Positions 41,071 through 50,778 are shown, counted from the stretch's first letter. The stretch is DNA of 64,000 nt from Altererythrobacter sp. H2 (GCF_035319885.1 NZ_CP141285.1:1550001-1614000), one strand, 5' to 3'. Program-made: numbers and translations. Notes: generated by a model not told the origin, from the letters alone.

Positions 41071-43385
41071 GCCATCCGGTCTTCGACTTCGGCGCGGATC
41101 CTCACCAGCAGGTCGGGATCGGCCTTGAGGCGGCCTTCCTCCTCATCCAGAATAGCGAGGAAGGCGGCGCGCTTGAAGGCGATGCAGGTGGCGCTGTCCG
41201 GGGGCGGTTCCACGGTGGAGCAGACCAGATCGATCATCCGCTCCGCGCCGTGGAGCCGGCCCCAGAGGTAATCGTTCTCCCGGTAGCCCCGGTTGAAGAA
41301 GGCCCCGAAGTTGTAGAACTCGATGCCCCGCAAGGTCGCCCGCGTGCCGCCATCGCGGATACTCCGAGCATCGTCCGGGCTGATCCGGTCAACCTTGATC
41401 GGGTCGAACTCTGTCATCCCCTCGTTGCGCATGAGGGTGAGGGTGGCGATGTCGTAGAACGGGAAGCCGAGGTAGGTCAGCAGCATCCGCCGGCGCAGGT
41501 TCTTCGGCATGGCTTCAAGGGCCAGCGCCATCCGCTCTTCCGCCAGAGTGTCGGTTTCGGGCAGCAGTCGCCGGGCCGCCAGCAGGTCGAGCACCCCGCC
41601 GGGATTGTCCATCACATGAGCCGCCGCATCCGAAAAATCGGGCCCCAGCCGCGCCATGTCGTCCGGTTCGTGGTAGAGCGCCAGGATGGAGTAGATCGCA
41701 TCGCGCGCCTGATCCACGGCCAGATCGTCAAGGTCCGGGTCGGCATCCCAGTCCCGCGCAAGGCGCCGCGCCAGCAGGCGCAGGCGGCGAATACGGAAGC
41801 CGACATCATGCGCCCGGAAAAACGCGATTGCCTCGTCGCTGGCGCTGCCCGACGGTGTACTCAGGCTGGCCAGCCCGCGATGCTCAAGCTCGGTTCGCAG
41901 CCGCACGGCAATCGGATGGGCGTCGGGCAGATCGAGGCCCGGCGCGGCGCGATGGATCATTGCGGCCAGTTGCTCGACGATCCCGGTGAACTTGGCCTGG
42001 GCATAGGACTGGAAGGCAAAACCGGCCCGCTCTGCCGCTGCCACCTGCGCCTTGCCCCGCCACGCGGAAAGCCGGCGCGATGTGGGCCGGTCAAGGAACA
42101 GGGTGCGCCCGAACAGCCGCTCGACCGCGCTTTCGACTTCCGGGCGCAGGGCAGCGACCATGCGGCGCAGCCGTTCGGCCTCGCGCGATTGCTGCTCCAG
42201 CGCGTGGAGGTTGTCACGGATCGGCTGTTCGCGCGGAATGGTCGAGAGCGCGCCGAAAATTGCCCCGAAGAACCCGATTGGCCGCTCGCCAGCCTCGGCT
42301 TGTGCCGCCTGCCGGTCAGGCCTGGGATCGATATAGACGAACCGCCGGTCAACCTCGCGCTGCGCCGGGCGGCCGTGCAGCGCCGCCAGGGCGCCATCGA
42401 ACGGCTTGTTGACCAGCACAGACCCGTCGATCAGCGCCAGTTGCTCGATACTGCCCGCCTTGATGTGCCCGGGCATGATCCGGGCCAGAAATGCCTCTCG
42501 CCCCTGCCAGCGTGAGCCGTGCTGCCCGGCCAGAGTGTCAATCTCGCTGATCCGCGCAGGCGGGAATGCGCCGGGAAAGCTGGCCGTGGCCCGGGCAGCC
42601 AGTGTCAGTTCAAGCGGATCGGCAAGCGGCAATCCCCACTCGGCCGGCGTTTCGGTGCGGAAACTGATCGGCAGGCGATGCTCGCTCTCTTCCACCACTG
42701 GCGGGCTGTTCAGGCGCAGCCGTTCGCTGTGGCCGTGAAAGTCGGTCGCCGTGACATAGAGGTCGATCGGATGGCCGGGCGGCAGCAGGGGCGCCTCGGC
42801 CGGTTCCTGTGCCATGGCCAGCAGGGCCTCGTGCAGCAGGGCGGCGAACCCCTGGCCAGAGAAGGGCGGTTCAAACCAGCGCCCGCGCATGAAGTGGGCA
42901 ACCTTGCGCCGCACTTCGGCCCGGGTTTCGGGCGAGACCGTTTCAGACACCACATTGCCCGGCCGGCGCAGGAACCACGAAATGGCCGGCTGTGCCCACA
43001 GCTTGGCAAAGCGCCACAGGGGCCGGGCGTCGGGCGCCATCAACCGGTCCACATCGGCATTCTTCAGCCACATGTCCGTGAGGGGTTCTAGCGATTGCCC
43101 GGAATGGATCGCCTGCGCGAGGAAGACCGCGTTGATCCCGCCCGCGCTGGCCCCGGTGAGCACATCGGGCAGAACCCGCAAGCGCAGGCCATCTCGGGTC
43201 TCGATATGGCCCAGCAGGTCCCGGTAAACGCCCTGCACCCCCGAAGCGCGGGGCAATCCGGCATGGAATGCCTTGCTGGCACGGGCCAGCTTCCAGATCT
43301 CCTTGGTCACCCCGTGCATGTAGACCGCGAGGCTGACGCCGCCGTAGCAGACAAGGGCTAACCGCAGTTCCTTCTGGCGCATCAT
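41067..43385 (-). CDS. patatin-like phospholipase (TIGR03607/DUF3376 type)
   Basis: 772 residues. Patatin domain: oxyanion GGVSLAVYMHG, nucleophile Ser80 in LTGASAGGINAVFLA, and the Asp of the dyad in LIDGSVLVNKPFDGAL. Residues after about 400 form the C-terminal DUF3376 region seen in long bacterial patatin-related proteins. Probably a lipid acyl hydrolase, inferred; no signal peptide, so cytoplasmic or peripheral. Divergent from radA. Confidence 0.85.
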   Translation of the reverse strand: MMRQKELRLALVCYGGVSLAVYMHGVTKEIWKLARASKAFHAGLPRASGVQGVYRDLLGHIETRDGLRLRVLPDVLTGASAGGINAVFLAQAIHSGQSLEPLTDMWLKNADVDRLMAPDARPLWRFAKLWAQPAISWFLRRPGNVVSETVSPETRAEVRRKVAHFMRGRWFEPPFSGQGFAALLHEALLAMAQEPAEAPLLPPGHPIDLYVTATDFHGHSERLRLNSPPVVEESEHRLPISFRTETPAEWGLPLADPLELTLAARATASFPGAFPPARISEIDTLAGQHGSRWQGREAFLARIMPGHIKAGSIEQLALIDGSVLVNKPFDGALAALHGRPAQREVDRRFVYIDPRPDRQAAQAEAGERPIGFFGAIFGALSTIPREQPIRDNLHALEQQSREAERLRRMVAALRPEVESAVERLFGRTLFLDRPTSRRLSAWRGKAQVAAAERAGFAFQSYAQAKFTGIVEQLAAMIHRAAPGLDLPDAHPIAVRLRTELEHRGLASLSTPSGSASDEAIAFFRAHDVGFRIRRLRLLARRLARDWDADPDLDDLAVDQARDAIYSILALYHEPDDMARLGPDFSDAAAHVMDNPGGVLDLLAARRLLPETDTLAEERMALALEAMPKNLRRRMLLTYLGFPFYDIATLTLMRNEGMTEFDPIKVDRISPDDARSIRDGGTRATLRGIEFYNFGAFFNRGYRENDYLWGRLHGAERMIDLVCSTVEPPPDSATCIAFKRAAFLAILDEEEGRLKADPDLLVRIRAEVEDRMA

Positions 43386-43452
43386 GCACTTGTGGCGGGG
43401 ATAGCCGCCTTTGGCAATTGCGTTCCACTAATGTTCCGATTACATCGCGGTG

Positions 43453-44820
43453 ATGGCCAAGACCAAGAAGCGCTATATCTGCCAGGCCTGTGGCAGCGTG
43501 TCTCACCGCTGGCAGGGGCAGTGCGCCGATTGCGCGGAGTGGAACACGCTGGTGGAGGATGCTCCGGCCACCGTGTTTTCGCAGAAACATGATCTTTCCG
43601 CCGGTGGCCGCCCGGTGCAGTTCGTGGCGCTCGATGCACCGGGGGTGCCGCTGGTCCGACGCTCTACGGGGCTGGCCGAATTCGACCGGGCGCTGGGCGG
43701 CGGTCTGGTGCCGGGATCGGCCATCCTGATGGGGGGGGATCCGGGAATCGGCAAATCCACCCTGCTGTTGCAGGCGGCGGCCAGAATTGCCCGGAGCGGC
43801 GGGCAGACGGTCTATATCAGCGGCGAGGAAGCATCGGGCCAGGTGCGGCTGCGGGCGGAGCGGCTGGGGCTGGCCGATGCGCCGGTGCAACTGGCGGCGG
43901 CAACCTCCGTGCGTGACATCCTGACCACGCTGGGGGCGATGGACGCGCCCGCTCTGCTGGTGATCGATTCGATCCAGACCATGTATTCCGACACCATCGA
44001 AGGCGCGCCGGGGACGGTAAGCCAGGTGCGCGGCTGCGCGTTCGAACTGATCCGCTATGCCAAGGAAAGCGGTGCCGCGCTGGTGCTGGTCGGGCATGTG
44101 ACCAAGGACGGTTCGATCGCCGGGCCGCGGGTGCTGGAACACATGGTTGACGTGGTGATGAGCTTTGAGGGGGAGCGCAGCCACCAGTACCGGATCCTGC
44201 GCAGTCTCAAGAACCGGTTCGGCCCGGTGGACGAGATCGGTGTCTTCGCAATGGAAGGGCAGGGACTGGCCGAAGTCGGCAACCCGTCCATGTTGTTCCT
44301 CTCAGGCCGCGAGACACCGTTGGCGGGAAGTGCAGTCTTTCCGGCGCTGGAAGGCACCCGGCCGGTGCTGGTAGAAATCCAGGCGCTGATCGTGCGGCTC
44401 CAGTCCGGGGCGACGCCGCGCCGCGCCGTGGTCGGGTGGGACAATGGGCGTATGGCCATGCTGCTGGCCGTGCTCGAGGCGCGCTGCGGGCTGAGTTTCA
44501 GTTCTGCCGAAGTCTATCTCAACGTGGCAGGTGGTTACCGGCTGAGCGATCCGGCGGCTGACCTGGCCGTGGCCGCCGCGCTTGTTTCCGCGCTGGCGGA
44601 CCGGCCGCTTGACCTGCGTTCGGTATGGTTCGGCGAGGTCTCGCTGGCCGGAGAAATTCGCCCGGTCGCGCACGGGGCGCTGCGGTTGCGCGAAGCGGGC
44701 AAGCTCGGTTTCGAGACGGGGTACGGCCCGGAGGATACCACCGGCCATTCACCCGGTCTTAACTACCGGGGGCTCAAGCAATTGGCCAATCTCGTTGACC
44801 GGGTGATGTCGAACCCATAA
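43453..44820 (+). CDS. radA: DNA repair protein RadA
   Basis: 455 residues. Zinc finger with Cys10, Cys13, Cys24 and Cys27, RecA-like core with Walker A GGDPGIGKS (94-102) and the RadA hallmark KNRFGPVDEIGVF, then a Lon-like C-terminal domain (ALVSALADRPLDLRSVWFGE). Promotes branch migration in recombination. ATG 43453 preferred to the GTG three bases upstream. Confidence 0.96.
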   Translation: MAKTKKRYICQACGSVSHRWQGQCADCAEWNTLVEDAPATVFSQKHDLSAGGRPVQFVALDAPGVPLVRRSTGLAEFDRALGGGLVPGSAILMGGDPGIGKSTLLLQAAARIARSGGQTVYISGEEASGQVRLRAERLGLADAPVQLAAATSVRDILTTLGAMDAPALLVIDSIQTMYSDTIEGAPGTVSQVRGCAFELIRYAKESGAALVLVGHVTKDGSIAGPRVLEHMVDVVMSFEGERSHQYRILRSLKNRFGPVDEIGVFAMEGQGLAEVGNPSMLFLSGRETPLAGSAVFPALEGTRPVLVEIQALIVRLQSGATPRRAVVGWDNGRMAMLLAVLEARCGLSFSSAEVYLNVAGGYRLSDPAADLAVAAALVSALADRPLDLRSVWFGEVSLAGEIRPVAHGALRLREAGKLGFETGYGPEDTTGHSPGLNYRGLKQLANLVDRVMSNP

Positions 44821-44833
44821 TTGCCGGAGCCCT

Positions 44834-45379
44834 ATGAGCGGTTTCGATCTTATTGTCCTTTTCGTCGTCGGTGTAGCGGCGGTTGGCGGTTTCCTGCGCG
44901 GGTTCGTGCAGGAGGTCCTGTCGCTCGCCGCCTGGATTCTGGCGGTCCTGGCAATCCGGTATCTCCATACGGATCTCTACGAGTTCCTGCTTGAACAGGT
45001 GGGCGGCGAAACGACCAGCGGGTTGCTGGCCTTCGCCCTGCTGCTCCTCATCCCTTATGCGGGGATGAAGCTGATCGCCGGACGGATGGGTGAGACTTCC
45101 CGTTCATCGATGCTTGGACCGATTGACCGGGTGCTCGGGTTCGGGTTCGGGGCGATCAAGGGAACCATCGTAGCCGTGCTGGCCTTTTCCGTGCTTGTGC
45201 TCGGCTATGATACGATCTGGGGCTATCAGGGCCGGCCTGACTGGATCACCACGGCCCGGACGTATCCGGTCATCAATGCCGCCTCGAAAGACATGGTCCA
45301 ACTGATTGCCGAACGGCGGGCGGAATTGCAGGCCGAAGCGGACGCGGAAGCGGCGGCACAGGCTGCTGCCGGGAACTGA
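44834..45379 (+). CDS. cvpA: CvpA family membrane protein
   Basis: 181 residues with four membrane helices (about 3-24, 28-45, 62-80 and 102-122) and a charged helical C-terminus rich in Glu and Ala. CvpA is needed for colicin V production in E. coli and has envelope roles. The motif GFLRGFVQEVLSLAAWI near the N-terminus is family-typical. 13 bases after radA; its stop overlaps the next start. Confidence 0.88.
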   Translation: MSGFDLIVLFVVGVAAVGGFLRGFVQEVLSLAAWILAVLAIRYLHTDLYEFLLEQVGGETTSGLLAFALLLLIPYAGMKLIAGRMGETSRSSMLGPIDRVLGFGFGAIKGTIVAVLAFSVLVLGYDTIWGYQGRPDWITTARTYPVINAASKDMVQLIAERRAELQAEADAEAAAQAAAGN

Positions 45380-45819
45380 TGCCAGCCACCTCTGCCGCAA
45401 AGCTTTACACGCCGGATATCCTCGCACTCGCAGTCAGTCTGGCGAGCTATCCCACTCTGCCTGCGCCCGCGCTGCACGGGGAAGCGCGCTCGCGCACGTG
45501 CGGCAGTGCGGTCGAGGTCAGCCTCCTCCCCGATGGTAGCGGTCTGATCGAACACGTCGGCATGCAGGTGCGCGCCTGCGCCGTCGGCCAGGCCGCAGCG
45601 GCGCTGTTTGCCCGCTCTGCCGCCGGAACCGGAATAGTGGAGATTGAACGCACCCTCGACCAGCTGGCCGGATGGCTCGAACAGGATGGCGCCTTGCCCG
45701 ACTGGCCGGGGCTTGACCTGCTGTCGGGCGCGCGGGCCTTTCCGGCGCGCCACGGGGCGATCCTGCTGCCATGGAAGGCGGCTCAGCAGGCGCTAGGCAA
45801 GGCCGTTCCTGCGGGTTAG
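45379..45819 (+). CDS. IscU/NifU-like iron-sulfur scaffold-related protein
   Basis: 146 residues. LYTPDILALAVSLASYP at the start, Cys41 in SRTCGSAVEV and Cys67 in VRACAVGQAAAALF correspond to the first two ligand cysteines of IscU-type scaffolds; the third Cys position is not clear. Family members of this divergent kind occur in sphingomonads. Whether it binds a cluster is uncertain. Its ATG lies within the cvpA stop (TGATG). Confidence 0.7.
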   Translation: MPATSAAKLYTPDILALAVSLASYPTLPAPALHGEARSRTCGSAVEVSLLPDGSGLIEHVGMQVRACAVGQAAAALFARSAAGTGIVEIERTLDQLAGWLEQDGALPDWPGLDLLSGARAFPARHGAILLPWKAAQQALGKAVPAG

Positions 45820-45853
45820 AGGCAGGCCCTGCACAGAGGGGAGTCTGCACACT

Positions 45854-47488
45854 ATGGCTGAGCCGGGATCTGCCGCTTTGAGAGAGCCGAGCGACAAGGA
45901 AATTCGCCTGGTCATCGGCGCGAGTTCAGCCGGCACCATTTTCGAATGGTATGACTTCTTCATCTACGGCACGCTGGCCTACATCCTGAAGGATGCCTTC
46001 TACGAGACCGACAACGAAACGCTGGGCCTGCTGCTGGTCTGGTCGACCTTCGCGGTCGGGTTCGCCTTCCGGCCGATTGGCGCAATCCTGTTCGGCTACC
46101 TGGGTGACAAGCTGGGGCGCAAGTACACCTTCCTCGTCACCGTCACCCTGATGGGGATAGCCACCGCCGGGGTCGGCATGATCCCCACGGTCGATACCAT
46201 CGGGATTGCCGCACCGATCATCGTGATCTTCCTGCGTATCCTGCAAGGCCTTGCGCTGGGCGGCGAATACGGCGGCGCGGCGATTTACGTGGCGGAACAT
46301 TCGCCACCGGAAAAGCGCGGCTATTACACCAGCTTCATCCAGGCGAGTGTGGCGGGCGGGTTCGTGCTTTCGATTGCCGTGGTGCTGGCCTGCCGGTTCC
46401 TGATCCCCGAGGACGATTTCAACGCCTGGGGATGGCGCGTGCCGTTCCTGCTGTCGATCATCCTGCTTGGCATTTCGCTGTGGATGCGCCTCAAACTGTC
46501 GGAAAGCCCGGTGTTCCAGGCGATGAAGGCGGAAGGGAGGATTTCGGGCAATCCCTTCGTCGAAAGCTTCACCTATCCCGGCAACAAGAAGCGCATCTTC
46601 GTCGCCCTGTTCGGCATCACCGGCATCCTGACGACGATCTGGTACACCGCGTTCTTCTCCGGCATGAGCTTCCTGCGCGGGCCGATGCATGTCGATGACC
46701 TGACGGTTGAACTGATCCTGTTCGTCTCCGGGTTGATCGTGATGACGTTCTATCTCGTGGTTGGCAGATGGTCCGACAAGGTGGGGCGCAAGAAGCCGAT
46801 CATCATCGGCGCGGTGCTGACGCTGCTCTTGCTGTTCCCGGCCTTCTGGGGGCTGGGCTCCCTGGCAAATCCCGGGATCGAGCGTGCCGCCGAGCGGATG
46901 CCGATCACCGTCGCCGGGCCGCAATGCGTGACCGATCCTTTCGCCGACATGTTTGACCGCGAACAGACCGACTGCGGCAAGGTGCTGGAAGTGCTGACCG
47001 CTGCCGGTGTCCCCTATACCCTGACCGAGGGAGCCACTCTTTCGCTGGCGGCGGGCGGTAACGCCATCGCCCTCCCGCCCGAATGGTTCGACGACGGCGC
47101 GGCCCGACGCGACGGCATCCGGGCGGCGCTGGGAGAGTACGGATTCGACTTCTCCAAGCAGCGGCCATCCGCCGCAGCAATAGTCGGCATTGTCGCCATC
47201 CTGCTGGGACTGGGGATGCTGTCGGCACTTACCTACGGCTCGGTGGCGGCCCTGCTATCAGAGATGTTCCCGCCCACCATCCGCTACAGCTCGATGTCGA
47301 TCCCCTACCACATCGGCGCGGGCTATCTTGGCGGGTTCCTGCCGCTGATCGCGGGCGTGATCGTGGCGAGCACCGGAGATATCTATTCCGGCCTGTGGTA
47401 CACGTGGGCGGTGGTCGCGTTCGGCCTCTTGGTGGCGTGGTGGGGCATTCCGGACGGACCGCCGCGTGACTTTGCCGACGATGCCTGA
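45854..47488 (+). CDS. MFS transporter of the metabolite:H+ symporter type with a large insert
   Basis: 544 residues, 12 membrane helices. The MHS signature is clear: SSAGTIFEWYDFFIYG at the start, the loop GYLGDKLGRKYTFLVT, and GLALGGEYGGAAIYVAEH. Between helices 8 and 9 sits a soluble insert of about 100 residues (roughly 345-440) with two Cys (in PQCVTDPFADMF and TDCGKVLEVL). Related carriers move proline/betaine, dicarboxylates or shikimate. Substrate unknown. Overlaps alr by 8 bases. Confidence 0.85.
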   Translation: MAEPGSAALREPSDKEIRLVIGASSAGTIFEWYDFFIYGTLAYILKDAFYETDNETLGLLLVWSTFAVGFAFRPIGAILFGYLGDKLGRKYTFLVTVTLMGIATAGVGMIPTVDTIGIAAPIIVIFLRILQGLALGGEYGGAAIYVAEHSPPEKRGYYTSFIQASVAGGFVLSIAVVLACRFLIPEDDFNAWGWRVPFLLSIILLGISLWMRLKLSESPVFQAMKAEGRISGNPFVESFTYPGNKKRIFVALFGITGILTTIWYTAFFSGMSFLRGPMHVDDLTVELILFVSGLIVMTFYLVVGRWSDKVGRKKPIIIGAVLTLLLLFPAFWGLGSLANPGIERAAERMPITVAGPQCVTDPFADMFDREQTDCGKVLEVLTAAGVPYTLTEGATLSLAAGGNAIALPPEWFDDGAARRDGIRAALGEYGFDFSKQRPSAAAIVGIVAILLGLGMLSALTYGSVAALLSEMFPPTIRYSSMSIPYHIGAGYLGGFLPLIAGVIVASTGDIYSGLWYTWAVVAFGLLVAWWGIPDGPPRDFADDA

Positions 47489-48521
47489 GCAGCCTCCGCC
47501 AACCCTGCGGCTCCGCCTGGACACAGAGGCGCTGGCGGCCAACTGGCGGGCGCTGGACCGGATGTCGGGGCGCGCCCAGGCAGGGGCGGCGGTCAAGGCT
47601 GATTGCTACGGCCTCGGGGTTGACCAATGCGTGCCGGCCTTGCGCGATGCGGGGGTGGAGCGTTACTTCATCGCTCACTGGTCTGAAGCACCGGCGGTTC
47701 TGCGTCATGTGCCGCCGCAGCAGGTGTCGGTGCTCCACGGTCCCGTCACTGCGCAGGAAGCCGAATATGCGGCAGCCGTGGGCTTAAGGCCGGTCATCAA
47801 CAGCATCCATCAGGCTCAGATGTGGGCCTCTGCCGGTGGCGGGGAGTGCGACCTGATGGTCGATACCGGGATCAACCGGCTGGGCGTCTCCACCGACGAA
47901 CTGGGAGACCCCGCGATCGCGGCGCTCAAGGTCGGCACCCTGATGTCACACCTCGCCTGCGCCGATGAGGACAGCCCGATGAATGCCCGCCAATTGGCGC
48001 ACTTCCGGGCGGCTGCCGCGCTTGTCCCGGCGAGGGCGCGCAGCATGGCCAACAGTGCGGGCATTGCCCTGGGCAGCGATTACCATTTCGACCTGACCAG
48101 GCCGGGCTTGTCGCTCTACGGCGGCGTGCCCACCGGCGCGCTGGCAGGGCACATCCGGCAGGTCGCATTCCCGCAGGCGGCTGTGATCCAGCGACGGCAG
48201 CTCTCGGCGGGTGACAGCGTCGGCTATAATGCGACCTTCGTGGCGGACCGGCCGATGCCCGTTGCAGTCGTCTCGCTGGGCTATGCAGACGGGTTCCTGC
48301 GGTGCTGGGGCGGGAAGGGCGGACTTGCCCTTCAGGGGGCCACTCTGCCGCTGCTGGGGCGGGTTTCGATGGACATGGTGGTGGTTGACGCCACCGCCGC
48401 GCCGGACCTGCGCGAAGGGGACTGGCTCGATGTCCCGTACGATCTGCCGCAAGCATCGGCCGCCTCCGGCCTTTCACAATACGAACTCCTCACGGTTCTC
48501 GGCAAACGGTTCGCCCGCTAG
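47481..48521 (+). CDS. alr: alanine racemase
   Basis: 346 residues. PLP-binding Lys39 in AAVKADCYGLGV, the TGINRLGV region, RPGLSLYGG, and the C-terminal beta domain with GRVSMDMVVVD, where the catalytic Tyr of the partner is expected (SLGYADGFLR). Provides D-alanine for peptidoglycan. ATG 47481 is inside the end of the MFS gene; an alternative GTG lies at 47466. Confidence 0.93.
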   Translation: MPEQPPPTLRLRLDTEALAANWRALDRMSGRAQAGAAVKADCYGLGVDQCVPALRDAGVERYFIAHWSEAPAVLRHVPPQQVSVLHGPVTAQEAEYAAAVGLRPVINSIHQAQMWASAGGGECDLMVDTGINRLGVSTDELGDPAIAALKVGTLMSHLACADEDSPMNARQLAHFRAAAALVPARARSMANSAGIALGSDYHFDLTRPGLSLYGGVPTGALAGHIRQVAFPQAAVIQRRQLSAGDSVGYNATFVADRPMPVAVVSLGYADGFLRCWGGKGGLALQGATLPLLGRVSMDMVVVDATAAPDLREGDWLDVPYDLPQASAASGLSQYELLTVLGKRFAR

Positions 48522-48538
48522 TTTATTCTGTGCCCATG

Positions 48539-48592
48539 TTGCGCTGCACATGCTGCGCCTGCTAATGTGCACAACGCATTGCAGCATTCCCG
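48539..48592 (+). promoter_or_regulatory. phaR promoter region with repeated TGC triplets
   Basis: TTGCGC (48539-48544), 18 bases and TAATGT (48563-48568) form a promoter candidate with an extended TGC before the -10. Seven TGC and five GCA triplets fall in 50 bases over and beyond it. PhaR proteins are known to bind TGC-rich sites upstream of their own gene, so autoregulation is likely. Confidence 0.5.
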
Positions 48593-48604
48593 AAAGCTTC
48601 CCCC

Positions 48605-49171
48605 ATGTCCAAGCGCGATACCAAGCCCGGCGATCCGATCATCATCAAGAAATACGCCAACCGTCGGCTCTACAACACGGGTACCTCCAGCTACATCACG
48701 TTGGACGATCTCGCCCGCATGACCCGCGAAGGGGTCGATTTCCAGGTCGTCGACGCCAAGACGGGCGAGGACATCACCCATTCGATCCTGACCCAGATCA
48801 TCATGGATGAAGAGGCCAGCGGCACCCAGATGCTGCCGGTCAGCTTCCTGCGTGATCTGATCTCGATGTACGGCAATTCGATGCAGTCGCTGATGCCGAG
48901 CTACCTTGAGGCCAGCATGGCCAACTTCCGCAAGAACCGCGAGGAACTGCAAGGCGCGTTCCGCGAAGGTCTCGCCAACAACCCGCTGGCCAAGATCGCC
49001 GAAACCAACATGGCCATGATGAAGGCCATGGGCGAAGCCTTCCTGCCCAACTCCCGGCAGCGCCCGCAAGAGCCGCTCGCCGGGCAGAAGCCGGCCCAGG
49101 ATGACGAGATCGCCGCCCTGCGCGAACAGATGGCCGCGATGCAGAAAAAGCTCGACGAGCTGAGCAAGTAA
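48605..49171 (+). CDS. phaR: polyhydroxyalkanoate synthesis repressor PhaR
   Basis: 188 residues. N-terminal PHA accumulation regulator DNA-binding domain: IIKKYANRRLYNTGTSSYIT then LDDLARMTREGVDFQVVDAK. The middle covers the PHB-binding part (FRKNREELQGAFREG). The C-terminal EIAALREQMAAMQKKLDEL is a coiled coil. Represses phasin and PHA genes until polymer titrates it. No pha synthesis gene is near. Confidence 0.93.
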   Translation: MSKRDTKPGDPIIIKKYANRRLYNTGTSSYITLDDLARMTREGVDFQVVDAKTGEDITHSILTQIIMDEEASGTQMLPVSFLRDLISMYGNSMQSLMPSYLEASMANFRKNREELQGAFREGLANNPLAKIAETNMAMMKAMGEAFLPNSRQRPQEPLAGQKPAQDDEIAALREQMAAMQKKLDELSK

Positions 49172-49202
49172 CTCTCCTTCTTATCGTACGGAAAACCCAC
49201 CA

Positions 49203-50747
49203 GTGTCCCAGATCCGCCATGCGCTGACCAGCAAGCGCGCCGATGACTTTGCCCAATGGTATCAGGAGGTCATCTCCGCCGCCGACCTTGCCGAGGAATC
49301 GGGGGTGCGCGGTTGCATGGTGATCAAGCCCTGGGGCTACGGTATCTGGGAACGCATCCAGCGCCTGATGGATGACCGGATCAAGGCGGCGGGCGTGCAG
49401 AACTGCTACTTCCCGCTGTTTATCCCGCTCGCCAATTTCGAGCGCGAGGCGGCTCATGTCGAAGGCTTCGCCAAGGAAATGGCGGTTGTCACCCACCACC
49501 GGCTGATTTCCGATGGCAAGGGCGGGCTGATCCCCGATCCCGAAGCCAGACTGGAAGAGCCGCTGGTGGTGCGCCCCACATCCGAAACGATTATCGGCGA
49601 TGCCATGGCGCGCTGGGTCCAGTCGTGGCGTGATCTGCCGCTGCTGACCAACCAGTGGGCCAACGTGGTCCGCTGGGAAATGCGCACGCGGATGTTCCTG
49701 CGCACGACCGAGTTCCTGTGGCAGGAAGGGCATACCGCCCACGAAGACCGTGAGGGCGCGCTGGAAGAAACCCACCGCGCGCTGGAAATGTACCGCGCCT
49801 GCGCCGAGGAAGACCTGGCCCTGCCGGTCATCGCGGGGGAAAAGCCGGAGAACGAGCGCTTCCCCGGCGCGGTCGAGACCTGGTCGATCGAGGCGATGAT
49901 GCAGGATGGCAAGGCGCTGCAGGCCGGCACCAGCCATTACCTGGGCACCAACTTCGCCCATGCGGCGGGGATCAAGTACCAGGACCGGGAAGGCCAGCAG
50001 ACGCTGTGCCACACCACCAGCTGGGGCGTGTCCACCCGCCTGATCGGCGGGATCATCATGACCCACGGCGATGATGACGGGCTGCGCGTGCCGCCTGCCA
50101 TCGCGCCGTGGCAGGTGATCATCCTGCCGATGCTGCGCGACAAGCCTGAAGATGCCGAGCTGATCGCCTATTGCGAGCAGTTGCGCGCCTCCATCGCCGC
50201 GCAGTCTGCACTGGGCGAAAAGGTTCGCGTGCTGCTGGACGTCAAGCCCGGCAAGGCGGCGGCCAAGCGGTGGGACTGGGTGCGCAAGGGTGCGCCGGTT
50301 GTCATCGAGGTCGGCGGACGGGACATGGATAATGGCGTGGTCAGCCAGTTGCGCCGCGACGCCCTGTGGGACGAAGCGACCGGCAAGCCGGCCTTCACCG
50401 CACCTTCCCGCGAGGAATGCGCCAGCGGGATCGGCGCCGTGCTGGAGAATATCCAGCATATCCTGTTCGAGCAGGCCCGCTTGCGGCGTGACAGCAACAT
50501 CCGCCGCGATGTGACCACCATGGAGGCCCTGGCGGACCACTTCGAGAATTCGGGCAAATATCCCGGCTGGGTCGAAGTGCAGTGGTCGAAGCCGACCGGC
50601 GCAGCCCTGGATGCCGTGGTCGAGCGCCTCAAGGCTCTGAAGCTGACGGTCCGGAACGTGCCCAGGGGTGCGCTTCCGGCTGACGGGGCCTGCCTGTTTA
50701 CGGGCGATCCGGCAGTGGAGAGAATTCTCGTGGCACGCGCCTATTGA
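49203..50747 (+). CDS. proS: prolyl-tRNA synthetase, archaeal/eukaryal-like type
   Basis: 514 residues from GTG 49203. Class II synthetase with motif 1 GVRGCMVIKPWGYGIWE, motif 2 RWEMRTRMFLRTTEFLWQEGH, and later ATP-site GTSHYLGTNFAHAAGI. The layout, without the bacterial editing insertion and with a C-terminal zinc-domain-like part, matches the archaeal/eukaryal type (ProS type 3) rather than the E. coli type. 31 bases after phaR. Confidence 0.93.
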   Translation: MSQIRHALTSKRADDFAQWYQEVISAADLAEESGVRGCMVIKPWGYGIWERIQRLMDDRIKAAGVQNCYFPLFIPLANFEREAAHVEGFAKEMAVVTHHRLISDGKGGLIPDPEARLEEPLVVRPTSETIIGDAMARWVQSWRDLPLLTNQWANVVRWEMRTRMFLRTTEFLWQEGHTAHEDREGALEETHRALEMYRACAEEDLALPVIAGEKPENERFPGAVETWSIEAMMQDGKALQAGTSHYLGTNFAHAAGIKYQDREGQQTLCHTTSWGVSTRLIGGIIMTHGDDDGLRVPPAIAPWQVIILPMLRDKPEDAELIAYCEQLRASIAAQSALGEKVRVLLDVKPGKAAAKRWDWVRKGAPVVIEVGGRDMDNGVVSQLRRDALWDEATGKPAFTAPSREECASGIGAVLENIQHILFEQARLRRDSNIRRDVTTMEALADHFENSGKYPGWVEVQWSKPTGAALDAVVERLKALKLTVRNVPRGALPADGACLFTGDPAVERILVARAY

Positions 50748-50778
50748 GTTTCGGTCTGCGAGGCGGCACCAAGGGGGA

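Noticed and set aside
42545-42570. GCGCAGGCGGGAA inside the patatin gene as another REP copy
   Set aside because: Only one arm matches; there is no palindrome, and the coding sequence explains it.
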